Shown one piece after another: positions 7,411 through 16,026 of a stretch of DNA of 64,000 nt. Position 1 is the stretch's first letter. Each line of letters begins with the position of its first letter. The DNA is from Phreatobacter cathodiphilus (GTDB lineage: Bacteria > Pseudomonadota > Alphaproteobacteria > Rhizobiales > Phreatobacteraceae): the NCBI RefSeq assembly GCF_003008515.1, contig NZ_CP027668.1, positions 372,001 through 436,000 on the forward strand. The letters run 5' to 3'. The notes beneath the pieces were generated by a model. The model saw only the letters and a program-made list of their open reading frames with translations. It was not told the origin of the DNA and made no database searches. A program made the translations under genes and the position numbers.

Positions 7411-8061
7411 ATGCGTCTCCCAGTCCGGACCCGCACCGCCATGACCGCGCGCCCCGCCCGAACGGCCGTCGTCCTCGCCGCCCTGCTCGCGCTCGCGCCC
7501 GCCGCGGCCCGCGCCCAGGCCGCCTCTCCCGCCGCCATGCGCGAGACCCTGTCGATCGGCGACGAGCCGGGCAGGGTTTCCACCGAGGAGGTCGTCATCC
7601 GCGAGGGCCCCTTCGCGCGCCAGCTCGTCTTCTTCCGCACCCACGAGCCCGCGGGCACCGTGGTCGTCCATACCTCCGAGCGCTTTCTCTATGTCGTCCT
7701 CGGCAACAACCGCGCCCTGCGCTACGGCATCGGTGTCGGCCGCGAGGGCTTCACCTGGTCCGGGCTCGTGCGCATCTCGCGCAAGGCCGAGTGGCCGGAC
7801 TGGACGCCGCCGCCGGAGATGATCCAGCGCCAGCCCTACCTGCCGCGCTTCATGGCCGGCGGGCCGGGAAACCCCATGGGCGCCCGCGCGCTCTATCTCG
7901 GCTCCACCGTCTACCGCATCCACGGCACCAACCAGCCCGAGACGATCGGCCACGCCGTCTCCTCCGGCTGCTTCCGCCTCGCCAACGGCGACGTCATCGA
8001 CCTTTATTCCCGCGTGCCGGTGGGCGCGAAGGTGGTGATCCGCCATGCCGCCGCGCTCTGA
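7411..8061 (+). CDS. L,D-transpeptidase (YkuD / ErfK family)
   Basis: 216 residues from ATG 7411, with an N-terminal signal sequence (TAVVLAALLALAPAAARAQA). The YkuD catalytic signature is intact: YRIHGTNQPETIGHAVSSGC followed by FRLANGDVIDLY, with catalytic His in the HGTN part and nucleophilic Cys in SSGCFR. The enzyme makes 3-3 peptidoglycan cross-links or attaches proteins to peptidoglycan in the periplasm. Family proteins of this size are common in multiple copies in Hyphomicrobiales. ATG 7441 is an alternative start that would shorten the region before the signal peptide. Upstream is the lipoprotein gene, 4 bp away. Confidence 0.9.
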   Translation: MRLPVRTRTAMTARPARTAVVLAALLALAPAAARAQAASPAAMRETLSIGDEPGRVSTEEVVIREGPFARQLVFFRTHEPAGTVVVHTSERFLYVVLGNNRALRYGIGVGREGFTWSGLVRISRKAEWPDWTPPPEMIQRQPYLPRFMAGGPGNPMGARALYLGSTVYRIHGTNQPETIGHAVSSGCFRLANGDVIDLYSRVPVGAKVVIRHAAAL

Positions 8062-8100
8062 CCGCCGCGTTCCGCCGGCGCCGATCCCCGGAGGGTCCGC

Positions 8101-9141
8101 ATGACGACGACCATCGCGATGCCGCTCGGCCGCCTGTTCCGCCGCTGGGCGGCGGGCCTCGCCCTCGCCGCCGCCGCCGCGCTGCCCGCGTCCGCCGCCA
8201 CGCTCGACACCGTGAAGCAGCGCGGCAGCCTCGTCTGCGGCGTCAGCCAGGGCCTCGCCGGCTTCTCCGACCGCTCCGGCGGCGCCTGGACCGGGTTCGA
8301 CGTCGACTTCTGCAAGGCGGTGGCGGCCGCGGTCCTGGGCGACCCCGCAAAGGTCACCTATGTCCCGCTCTCCGCCACCGAGCGCTTCGAGGCGCTGGCG
8401 GCGGGCCGCATCGACCTTCTCTCCCGCAATTCCACCTGGACGCTGGAGCGGGAGGCCGGCCTCAAGCTGCTCTTCGCCGGCATCACCTTCCATGACGGCC
8501 AGGGCTTCATGGTGTTGCGGCGCCCGGCCGTCGTCTCGGCGCTGGAGCTCGACGGCGTGCCGGTCTGCGTCCAGGAGGGCACCACCAGCGCCCTCAACGT
8601 CGCCGACTTCTTCCGCGCCAATTCTATGCGCCTGACGCTCCACACGCTGCCGACCTCGGCCGAGGCCCTGGCGGCGCTGGAAGCCGGCCGCTGCGACGTG
8701 CTGACCACCGACCAGTCGGCCCTCTTCGCCGAGCGGCTGAAGCTTTCGAAGCCCGCCGAGGCGGTCATCCTGCCCGACGTCGTCTCGAAGGAGCCGCTGG
8801 GACCCGTGGTGCGTGCCGACGACGTCGCCTGGTTCAACATCGTCAAATGGGTCGCCCACGGCCTCGTCAATGCCGAGGAGCTCGGCATCTCCACCGCCAC
8901 CGCCGACGAGGCGATGCGCTCGGCCAAGCCCAACGTGCGCCGCTTCGTCGGAGCGGAGGGCGATCTCGGCGTCAAGCTCGGGCTCGACAACGCCTTCGCC
9001 ATCCGCGCCGTCCGGGCGGTCGGCAACTACGCGGAAATCTACGAGCGCAATGTCGGCGCCGGGTCGCTGCTGGCCATTCCCCGCGGCATGAACCAGCTCT
9101 GGTCGATGGGCGGCATTCTCTACGCGCCGCCGCTGCGCTGA
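8101..9141 (+). CDS. Amino-acid ABC transporter substrate-binding protein (AapJ-like)
   Basis: 346 residues with signal peptide (residues about 15-35, LALAAAAALPASAA). The mature sequence follows the general L-amino-acid binding protein pattern: TLDTVKQRGSLVCGVSQGLAGF near the start, GFDVDFCKAVAAAVLG, then VTYVPLSATERFEALAAGRIDLL and RNSTWTLERE. The two cysteines after the signal peptide are typical of AapJ relatives. It should bind polar amino acids in the periplasm. No permease or ATPase gene is next to it, so it is an orphan that must borrow a membrane complex. RBS-like GGAGG precedes the start. Convergent with the MCP gene, 2 bp apart. Confidence 0.9.
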   Translation: MTTTIAMPLGRLFRRWAAGLALAAAAALPASAATLDTVKQRGSLVCGVSQGLAGFSDRSGGAWTGFDVDFCKAVAAAVLGDPAKVTYVPLSATERFEALAAGRIDLLSRNSTWTLEREAGLKLLFAGITFHDGQGFMVLRRPAVVSALELDGVPVCVQEGTTSALNVADFFRANSMRLTLHTLPTSAEALAALEAGRCDVLTTDQSALFAERLKLSKPAEAVILPDVVSKEPLGPVVRADDVAWFNIVKWVAHGLVNAEELGISTATADEAMRSAKPNVRRFVGAEGDLGVKLGLDNAFAIRAVRAVGNYAEIYERNVGAGSLLAIPRGMNQLWSMGGILYAPPLR

Positions 9142-9143
9142 GC

Positions 9144-10625
9144 TCAGCGCGCCAGCACCACGGCCGCCTCGCGGGTCGACGTCACCGCCTGGGAGACCTG
9201 GGTCACGGCGGCCGCGATGCCGGCCATGTTCTCGGTGATGAGGGCACTGGCGCGTGCCGCCTGCTGCATGCTCGACGACATGTCCCGCGTCACCACGCTC
9301 TGTTCCTCCACCGAGGCGGCGGTGGCCACGACGCTGTCGCGCATGACGGCAATGGAGTTGCGGATGCCGGTGAGCGCGCCGACGACCTCGTCCGAGATCG
9401 CCTGGACACCGTTGATCTCGGTGCCGATCTGGTCGGTGGCCCGCGCCGCCTGATTGGCGAGGTTCTTCACCTCCTGCGCCACGACGGCGAAACCGCGGCC
9501 GGCCTCGCCCGCCCGCGCCGATTCGATGGTGGCGTTCAGCGCCAGGAGGTTGATCTGGCCGGCGATGGTGTTGATCAGGCCGATGATCCCGCCCATGGCG
9601 ACGGTGGCCTCCGACAGTCGGGTGGCGAAGGAGCCGGCCGCCCGGGTGTGCTCCAGCGCCGTATCTGTCGCGGCCTGGGAGTTCGTCATCATCTGCGAGA
9701 TTTCGGCGATGGAGGACGCGAGTTCCTCCGTCGCCGCGGCCATGCCCTGGACGTTGTCGCGGGTCCGCGTCGCCGCGTCCACCGCGCGCGCCGATTCCTC
9801 GCTCGTGCGCCCCACCGCCTGGTCGATCTCGAGAAAATTGGTGTCGATCATCCGCCGCAGGGTCTCCAGCAGACGGATCTGGGCGGTAATGTCGGTGGCG
9901 AATTTCACCACCTTGTAGGGCCGGCCGGAGGCATCGAGGATCGGATTGTAGGAGGCCTGGATCCAGATCTCCCGGCCGTCCTTGCCGAAGCGGCGATATT
10001 GGGCGGCCTGGAACTCGCCACGCTTCAACGCGGCCCAGAAGGCGGCATAATCGGCGCTGCGACGGGTTGCCGGATCGACGAAAATCTCGTGATGCCGGCC
10101 TTTGATCTCGTCGAGCTCGTAGCCGACCGCGCGCAGGAAGTTGTCGTTGGCGTCCAGGATGACGCCGTCGAGGGTGAAGGATATGACCGCCTGTGACTTC
10201 CGCATGGCGGCCACCTGTCCGGCGCTCTCCGCGTCCTCGGCCTTCTGGCGGGTGATGTCGGTGGCGAACTTGATGATGCCGAAAGGTTTGCCGTCGCTGC
10301 CGATCAGTGGGTTGTAGGACGCTTCGATCCAGATCTCCCGCCCGCCCTTGGCGATGCGCCGGAACTGCGCGGCGTGAAAGGTGCCGGCGCGCAGGCTGTT
10401 CCAGAAGGCACGGTACTCGGCGCTGTCGCGGGTGGCGGCGTCGACGAACATCGCATGGTGCCGTCCCTGGATCTCATCGAGAGTGTAGCCGACGGCGGCA
10501 AGAAAATTGGCGTTGGCGTCGAGGATCGTGCCGTCGAGGTCGAACTCGATCATTGCCTGCACACGGTCGAGCGCCGCCAGTTTTGCCGCCGCCTTGTTCC
10601 GTCTTCTCCCCAGCAAGCCCAGCAT
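9144..10625 (-). CDS. Soluble methyl-accepting chemotaxis protein with tandem PAS domains
   Basis: 493 residues from ATG 10625, no membrane segment. Two PAS/PAC units, about residues 22-133 and 145-255, are near copies of each other ([15 protein letters not shown] and [27 protein letters not shown] and [12 protein letters not shown]), so they arose by internal duplication. The C-terminal half is an MCP signalling domain with the hairpin-tip sequence [20 protein letters not shown] followed by [13 protein letters not shown]. It should signal to CheA/CheW in the cytoplasm, probably sensing redox state or a small ligand through PAS. No other che genes are near. Confidence 0.93.
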   Translation of the reverse strand: MLGLLGRRRNKAAAKLAALDRVQAMIEFDLDGTILDANANFLAAVGYTLDEIQGRHHAMFVDAATRDSAEYRAFWNSLRAGTFHAAQFRRIAKGGREIWIEASYNPLIGSDGKPFGIIKFATDITRQKAEDAESAGQVAAMRKSQAVISFTLDGVILDANDNFLRAVGYELDEIKGRHHEIFVDPATRRSADYAAFWAALKRGEFQAAQYRRFGKDGREIWIQASYNPILDASGRPYKVVKFATDITAQIRLLETLRRMIDTNFLEIDQAVGRTSEESARAVDAATRTRDNVQGMAAATEELASSIAEISQMMTNSQAATDTALEHTRAAGSFATRLSEATVAMGGIIGLINTIAGQINLLALNATIESARAGEAGRGFAVVAQEVKNLANQAARATDQIGTEINGVQAISDEVVGALTGIRNSIAVMRDSVVATAASVEEQSVVTRDMSSSMQQAARASALITENMAGIAAAVTQVSQAVTSTREAAVVLAR

Positions 10626-10952
10626 CCCGTGTCCCCAGCGTGGCGATCCCTGGTCCGGCCTCCGCGACCCATGCCGCTGCCCGCCGTCCTTGTCCCGCCA
10701 CAAATGCTGCTGGAGATTGCTTAATCAATACGAAAGACGACTTGGTCAAATGCAGACCAAACTATTCTATCGTGACCGGGCTTCATGGAAAGAACAGTGT
10801 TTTGATCGCTGAAATCGAAGGTGGCCTGAGAATGACGGTATTCGGGTCGTACAAATACTTGAATACCTTCGGCGTAAGTGTCGGCGCAGGCCGAATCGCC
10901 CGGCCACCGGTGGCCGAGCGCATCCGGCAGCGTGCAGCGCGGCGTCGGCCCG
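10626..10952. other. Intergenic region upstream of the MCP gene
   Basis: 327 bp between the MCP start and the stop of the cytochrome c gene. Bases 10715-10870 are distinctly AT-rich compared with the surroundings. On the minus strand a TTGACC is followed after 17 bp by a weak GATTAA, the best promoter candidate for the MCP gene. No open frame with coding character was seen. Confidence 0.4.
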
Positions 10953-11357
10953 TCAGGGCGCTTTCTTTCCGTCGGTCCCGAACTGTTGCAGATAGGCGGT
11001 CAGATTGGCGATCTGGGTATCGTCGCGCAGCCCGACGAAGATCATCCGTGTGCCGGGCGTCACGGCCCGGGGGTCGCGGATATAGGTCGCGAAGTTCTCG
11101 GGCGACCAGGTCTTTTCGGCAACCTCCGGCGTCTTGTAGGCCGGCGAGTAGTTGTAGCCCGCCACGGAGCCGGCGCGCCGGCCGAACAGGCCGTTGAGCT
11201 GCGGACCGACGAGGTTGCGGGCGGTCTCGCCGACCTGATGGCAGGCGCGACATTGTGCGAACACGCGCTCGCCGGCGGCTGCATCGCCCGCCTGCTGAGC
11301 GAAGGTGGGGGCGGTCGCGAGACTTGCGAGTGCGGCGGCGATCAGTGGGATGCGCAT
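10953..11357 (-). CDS. Class I c-type cytochrome
   Basis: 134 residues from ATG 11357 with a Sec signal peptide (MRIPLIAAALASLATAPTFA). One haem-binding CRACH motif near residue 40, followed by VGPQLNGLFGRRAG and the distal-ligand region GTRMIFVGLRD with the Met axial ligand. This is the layout of small periplasmic cytochrome c2/c550-type electron carriers. It is divergent from an ArsR regulator (256 bp between starts), an arrangement often seen for sulfur or redox genes, but no partner oxidase or dehydrogenase is adjacent, so its electron donor is unknown. Confidence 0.92.
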   Translation of the reverse strand: MRIPLIAAALASLATAPTFAQQAGDAAAGERVFAQCRACHQVGETARNLVGPQLNGLFGRRAGSVAGYNYSPAYKTPEVAEKTWSPENFATYIRDPRAVTPGTRMIFVGLRDDTQIANLTAYLQQFGTDGKKAP

Positions 11358-11613
11358 GGGACGGCGCCTTTGCCTGGATGGTGGCAGGGAACGGCGGGCC
11401 CGGGTGAGCCTCGTCGATGGGGGCATATGGCCTCCCCCGGCCGCATGCGGCCTTGATCTGGGTCAGGCTGCCCCCACGTTAGGGACGCCGCTGCGGGGTG
11501 TCCCATGAGCCCGGTATGCCGGTAGGTGGTAAATTGGTATAGAACACGCAACCGCCGTGGGATCGGCCACGTGCGGGTGCCGGCGTGGACGGCGGCAAGG
11601 CGGGAGGACGGGA

Positions 11614-11988
11614 ATGGCTGCGGGACCGGCGAAAGCGCAAGCGATGGACTGGCAGGGATCGGACGACCTGTCCGCCGCGACCGTCGGTCTGGCCGAAAAG
11701 GCGCGCGAAGCCAGCCGTTTCCTCAAGGCGCTCGCCCATGAGAGCCGGCTGCTGCTGCTCTGCCTGCTGTCGGAGAAGGAGCGGTCCGTCGGCGAGCTCG
11801 AGGCGATCCTCGCCCTCAGGCAGCCGACCGTCTCCCAGCAGCTCGCGCGCCTGCGCCTCGAGGGCTTCGTCACCACGCGCCGCGACGGCAAGACCGTCTA
11901 TTACAGCCTCGCCAACGACGACGTCCGCCGCCTCATCGGCGTCGTCTACGACATCTTCTGCGGCAGCGGCGAGGCCGGCCCCGCCTGA
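11614..11988 (+). CDS. ArsR-family winged-helix transcriptional regulator
   Basis: 124 residues from ATG 11614, placed after a good Shine-Dalgarno (GGGAGGACGGGA). The ArsR fold is evident: SRFLKALAHESRLLLLCLL, then the HTH SVGELEAILALRQPTVSQQL followed by ARLRLEGFVTTRRDGKTVYY. The usual metal-binding ELCVC motif of ArsR/CadC in the alpha-3 helix is absent, so it is more likely a redox or persulfide-type sensor like BigR or SqrR, or has another ligand. A cysteine occurs in LLLLCLLSEK and one in IFCGSG. It probably controls itself or the divergent cytochrome c gene. Confidence 0.88.
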   Translation: MAAGPAKAQAMDWQGSDDLSAATVGLAEKAREASRFLKALAHESRLLLLCLLSEKERSVGELEAILALRQPTVSQQLARLRLEGFVTTRRDGKTVYYSLANDDVRRLIGVVYDIFCGSGEAGPA

Positions 11989-12054
11989 CCATGCGGCAAC
12001 CGCCTGCCGGCGGTGATATGCTGCGGCCTGTCGAATCGGGCGGGCGGGGGCGAC

Positions 12055-14283
12055 GTGGACGGCGTGGTGAAGGAACGCTCGCTCGCAATCTACCTCGCCG
12101 CCTTCGCGGCCGCCCTGACCGTGCCGCTCCTCCTTCTCGCGGCCTTCCTCACCTGGCGTTTCGCCGAGGCCGAGAACCGGCAGCTCCGGGCCGGTGCCCT
12201 GCAGCTGACCGAGACGGTCGCCGCCGAGATCGACCGGCTTCTCACCTCCCGCCTCGCCATCCTGCGTGCCCTCGCCACCTCACCCGCCATCGACGCCGGC
12301 GACTTCGCCCGGTTCGACGCCCAGGCGCGCGAATTCTCCAGCCTCGGCATCGACATCCGCCTCCGGCGGATGGACGGTCAACTGCTGGTCGATACCGCGA
12401 CACCGCAGGGCAGTCCGCTGCCGCAATGGCCGGTGATCGAGCCGATGGAAAGTGCGGTCGCCCAGCGCGAGCCGGTCTTCTCCGACCTCTTCGTCAGCCG
12501 CGGCACCGGGACCTATGCGGTCGCCATCTTCCTGCCGGTGATCCGCGGCGACGAGGTGGCCTTCGTCGTCTCCACCACATTCAGCCCCGACGTCTTCGCC
12601 CGCATCATGGCGGATTTTCGCGTGGCGGCGCCCTACTACGCCTCCCTGGCCGACCGCACGGGGCTCATCATCGCCCGCTCCTCGCGCCATAGCGAAACGG
12701 TCGGCCGGTCCTTGCCCGCCTTCGCCTCCCTCACCGGCAGCAGTGGAGGCTGGCGTGGCGTCAACCCGGAAGGGGTCGAGGTCTCGGCCTTCTACAGCCG
12801 CTCACCCGCGTCGGGCTGGTTCCTGGCGCTGGGCGTGGAGGTGGCGGCGCTCAACCGGTCCCTGTGGAACTCGCTGGCGTGGATGCTCGCCGTGGCCGCC
12901 GGGCTCATCGGCATCGCGACCGCGGTGGCGAGCCTCATCGTCCGCCGTCTCGCCCGTGCCAGCACCGCCATGACGGATGCCGCAGCCGCCATGGAGCGCG
13001 GCCAGCTCACCGTGGTGCCGCGCACCGGCGTGGCCGAGGTCAACCGGGTCGGCGAGGCCTTCGGCCGGGCTTCCGTCAAGCTGCACCTGCAGGCCTCGGC
13101 CCTCGCCCGCGCCAACCGCGACCTCGAACAGCGCGTCGAGGAGCGCAGCCGGGAGCTGCGTGCCAGCGAGGATCGCTACAGGCTCCTCGCCGAGAACGTC
13201 CGCGACATGATCCTGCTGCGCAACGTCGAGGGCCGCATCTTCTACGCATCGCCCTCCTCGCACCGCCTGCTCGGCTACACGGCGGAGGAGATGACCGGGC
13301 TTCGGCCGGCCGACGTCGTCCACCACGACGACTGGAAGCGGGTCGATGCGGTGAACAGGGCGATAGGGGAGGGGCGCGAGCTCGGCTTCAGCGTCCACCG
13401 GCTGCGCCACAAGGAAGGCCACTGGGTCTGGATCCAGGCGGCCTACAGCCGTATCGACGGCGTCGGGCCCGACGAGCCCAACATCATCGTGGTGGTGCGC
13501 GACGACACCGAGCGCCAGGAGCAGGAGACCAAGCTGCGGCAGACCAACGAGGCGCTGCGGCAGTTCTCCGCCATCGTCTCACACGACCTGCAGGCCCCGC
13601 TGCGCCACATCAACATGTTCTCCGACATGCTGAAGCTCAAGGTCGGAGACGGCGATCCGGAGGCCGCCGGCTATGCGGCCAACATCATGGCGAGCGTCGA
13701 GCGCATGCAGCGCCTCATTCGCAGCCTGATCGCCTATACCCAGGTCGCCTATGCCCTGGTGAAACGCGAGGACGTCGATCTCGCCGCCGTCGTCGGCGAG
13801 GCCATGGCGGTTCTGGACGCCGACATCACCGAGGCCGGTGCCGCGATCAAGGTGTTCAACCTGCCGCGGGTCGATGGCGACGGTGAACTGCTGACCCGGC
13901 TGTTCCAGAACCTCATCGGCAATGCACTGAAATACCGGAGCGAGGAGCCGCTCGTGGTGAAGATCCGCGCCCGGCCTGCGGGCCGGATGTGGGAGATCAG
14001 CGTCGAGGACAACGGCATCGGCATCGACCCACTCTACGGCGAGCGGATCTTCGAGATATTCCGCCGCCTGCACCGGGACGAGAGGCGCTATCCCGGCCTC
14101 GGGCTCGGCCTCGCCCTGTGTCGCCGCATCGTCGAGAGCCACGGCGGCGAAATCTGGCTCGACAAGGACTGGCCGAAAGGCGCACGTTTCCAGTTCACGC
14201 TGCCCCGACAGCGCGGCAGGAAAGACCTCTCGGCAGGAGGAGACGATGGGCCATTCCGGACGGAAGCTTCTGATCGTGGATGA
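12055..14283 (+). CDS. Membrane-bound PAS sensor histidine kinase
   Basis: 742 residues from GTG 12055. Topology: membrane helix at about 11-34, a periplasmic dCache-like sensor domain to about 270, a second helix at 272-298, HAMP-like linker, coiled coil, one PAS/PAC domain (about 375-490), then HisKA with H510 in SAIVSHDLQAPLRHINMFS and an HATPase_c domain (FQNLIGNALKY, VEDNGIGIDP, GLGLGLALCRR). The HisKA resembles kinases of cyanobacterial-phytochrome type that partner with Rcp1-like regulators, and such a regulator overlaps its 3' end by 38 bp. Start is uncertain: GTG 12013 or GTG 12067 are possible; GTG 12055 has a GGCGGGGG sequence before it. Confidence 0.92.
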   Translation: MDGVVKERSLAIYLAAFAAALTVPLLLLAAFLTWRFAEAENRQLRAGALQLTETVAAEIDRLLTSRLAILRALATSPAIDAGDFARFDAQAREFSSLGIDIRLRRMDGQLLVDTATPQGSPLPQWPVIEPMESAVAQREPVFSDLFVSRGTGTYAVAIFLPVIRGDEVAFVVSTTFSPDVFARIMADFRVAAPYYASLADRTGLIIARSSRHSETVGRSLPAFASLTGSSGGWRGVNPEGVEVSAFYSRSPASGWFLALGVEVAALNRSLWNSLAWMLAVAAGLIGIATAVASLIVRRLARASTAMTDAAAAMERGQLTVVPRTGVAEVNRVGEAFGRASVKLHLQASALARANRDLEQRVEERSRELRASEDRYRLLAENVRDMILLRNVEGRIFYASPSSHRLLGYTAEEMTGLRPADVVHHDDWKRVDAVNRAIGEGRELGFSVHRLRHKEGHWVWIQAAYSRIDGVGPDEPNIIVVVRDDTERQEQETKLRQTNEALRQFSAIVSHDLQAPLRHINMFSDMLKLKVGDGDPEAAGYAANIMASVERMQRLIRSLIAYTQVAYALVKREDVDLAAVVGEAMAVLDADITEAGAAIKVFNLPRVDGDGELLTRLFQNLIGNALKYRSEEPLVVKIRARPAGRMWEISVEDNGIGIDPLYGERIFEIFRRLHRDERRYPGLGLGLALCRRIVESHGGEIWLDKDWPKGARFQFTLPRQRGRKDLSAGGDDGPFRTEASDRG

Positions 14284-14650
14284 CGATCCGAACGAGGTGT
14301 TCTTTCTCCGCCATGCCTTCGCCGGCACGGCCGAGGACCTGGAGATCCGGCACGCCGACAGCGGCGAGGCGGCCCTCGCCGAAATTCCGCGGTTCAACCC
14401 CGACCTCGTCCTCCTGGACCTCAACATGCCGGGCATGGACGGCCACGACGTCCTCGGCCGCATCCGCCGCGACGAGGTCATGCGGGGTGTTCCCACCCTG
14501 ATCTTCTCCTCCTCCGAGAGCGAGGAGGACGTCCGGCGCAGCTATCGCGCCTATGCCAACGCCTATGTGGTGAAACCCCGCTCCTCCGAGGGCTATCGCG
14601 ACCTCGCCGACAGCATCAACCGCTTCTGGTACGAGACCGCCAGGCTTTGA
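14246..14650 (+). CDS. Single-domain response regulator (Rcp1-like), partner of upstream kinase
   Basis: 134 residues, one receiver domain with no output. Acidic residues DDD at 12-14, phosphoacceptor D58 in LVLLDLNMPGMDG, switch Thr/Ser region IFSSSESEEDV and K110 in VVKPRSSEGY. The C-terminal NRFWYETARL is typical for Rcp1 relatives. The start lies inside the kinase gene, preceded by GGAGGAGA, so the pair is translationally coupled. It should carry phosphate from the kinase to another protein or act by protein contact, since it cannot bind DNA. Confidence 0.92.
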   Translation: MGHSGRKLLIVDDDPNEVFFLRHAFAGTAEDLEIRHADSGEAALAEIPRFNPDLVLLDLNMPGMDGHDVLGRIRRDEVMRGVPTLIFSSSESEEDVRRSYRAYANAYVVKPRSSEGYRDLADSINRFWYETARL

Positions 14651-14658
14651 CAGGCACC

Positions 14659-15072
14659 GTGCGAATTAGCGGAGCCGTGGCTGCCGCCTGTGCCGCGCTG
14701 GCGCTCTCGGCCTGCGTCACCGCCGCGCCGCCCTCCTGTCCGCCCGGTGGCCGAGAGCGGCTGGTCGCCGAGCTCCTGTTCGGCCGCAAGATCGGCGACG
14801 TGGTCGGCGTCGGCGAGCACGCCTTCGCCCGTTTCGTCGACCGTGAGATCACGCCGCGCTTTCCGGCCGGCCTCACCATCACCGATAGCCGCGGCCAGTA
14901 CCGCCATGCCGACGGGCGGATCGTCCGGGAGCCAGGCAAGGTGGTCACCATCGTCCTCGACGACGAGGCGCGGGACCTGCCGCGCCTGGCCGACATCGCC
15001 GCTGCCTATCGCCGGCAGTTCCGGCAGGAATCGGTGGGCGTCATGACGCGCCGGGCCTGCGTGGCCTTCTGA
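14659..15072 (+). CDS. DUF3574 family lipoprotein
   Basis: 137 residues from GTG 14659. A short signal ends in the lipobox ALALSACVTA. The mature part matches DUF3574: AELLFGRKIGDVVGV, FARFVDREITPRFPAGLTIT, DSRGQYRHADGRIVREPGKV, and VTIVLDDEARD. Function of the family is unknown; members are small periplasmic or lipid-anchored proteins with a ferredoxin-like look. It follows the response regulator closely, so it may be in the kinase operon. A TTG at 14647 that overlaps the previous stop is an alternative start. Confidence 0.82.
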   Translation: MRISGAVAAACAALALSACVTAAPPSCPPGGRERLVAELLFGRKIGDVVGVGEHAFARFVDREITPRFPAGLTITDSRGQYRHADGRIVREPGKVVTIVLDDEARDLPRLADIAAAYRRQFRQESVGVMTRRACVAF

Positions 15073-15114
15073 CCGGTTGCCGGGCGGCACCCGAGGGGGC
15101 TAGATCGCGTCGAC

Positions 15115-16026
15115 ATGACACACAACGCGCCACGCCCCGATCCCTCGCCCCTGCCGCCCGACCTCTCCGACCGCAAGGTGAAGGCCCGCGGCTGGTTCGA
15201 GGCGTTGCGCGACGACATCTGCGCCCGCTTCGAGGCGCTGGAAGACGAGCTGCCCGGCTCGGCGGCGCCCGCCGGCCGGTTCCGTCGCAAGCCCTGGGTG
15301 CGCACCGACCACACCGGGGCGGACGGCGGCGGCGGCGTGATGAGCATGATGGCGGGCCGCGTCTTCGAGAAGGTCGGCGTCCATTGCTCGACCGTCTATG
15401 GCGAGTTCGCCCCCGAGTTCCGCGGCCAGATTCCCGGCGCGAGCGAGGATCCCCGGTTCTTCGCCACCGGCATCTCGCTCATCGCCCATCCGGTGAACCC
15501 CAACGTGCCGGCGGTGCACATGAACACCCGCCTCGTCGCCACCAGCCGCATGTGGTTCGGCGGCGGCGCCGACCTCACCCCGGTCCTCGACCGACGCCGC
15601 AGCCAGAGCGATCCGGACACGCTGGCCTTCCACGCCGCGATGCAGGGCGCCTGCGACGCCCACGAGGTCGCCGACTACGCCCGCTACAAGGCCTGGTGCG
15701 ACGACTATTTCTACCTGCCGCACCGCAAGGAGCCGCGCGGCATCGGCGGCATCTTCTTCGACTATCTCGACAGCGGCGACCGCGACGCCGACTTCGCCTT
15801 CACCCAGGACGTCGGCCGCGCCTTCGCCGAGATCTATCCCGCCCTCGTCCGCCGCAACCTGACGACGCCCTGGACCGAGGCCGACCGCGAGGAGCAGCTC
15901 GTCCGCCGCGGCCGCTATGTCGAGTTCAACCTCCTGCACGACCGCGGCACCGTCTTCGGCCTGAAGACGGGCGGCAATGTCGAGAGCATCCTCTCCTCCC
16001 TGCCGCCGGTGGTGAAATGGCCGTGA
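15115..16026 (+). CDS. hemF: Oxygen-dependent coproporphyrinogen-III oxidase
   Basis: 303 residues, normal length. Converts coproporphyrinogen III to protoporphyrinogen IX with O2 in haem synthesis. Highly conserved segments are present: [20 protein letters not shown] with TPVL, a [20 protein letters not shown] region, and the C-terminal [20 protein letters not shown] followed by [11 protein letters not shown]. The active-site Arg/Asp and substrate-binding Asp region look intact. The protein is cytosolic. The next gene starts 10 bp before its stop, so it is coupled to a ThDP enzyme that has no obvious role in haem synthesis. Confidence 0.97.
   Translation: MTHNAPRPDPSPLPPDLSDRKVKARGWFEALRDDICARFEALEDELPGSAAPAGRFRRKPWVRTDHTGADGGGGVMSMMAGRVFEKVGVHCSTVYGEFAPEFRGQIPGASEDPRFFATGISLIAHPVNPNVPAVHMNTRLVATSRMWFGGGADLTPVLDRRRSQSDPDTLAFHAAMQGACDAHEVADYARYKAWCDDYFYLPHRKEPRGIGGIFFDYLDSGDRDADFAFTQDVGRAFAEIYPALVRRNLTTPWTEADREEQLVRRGRYVEFNLLHDRGTVFGLKTGGNVESILSSLPPVVKWP

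Noticed and set aside
6528-7658. Extended N-terminal part of the minus-strand frame ending at 6099
   Set aside because: Only the last 142 codons have a signal peptide and coherent sequence; the upstream part is antisense of the lipoprotein and L,D-transpeptidase genes.
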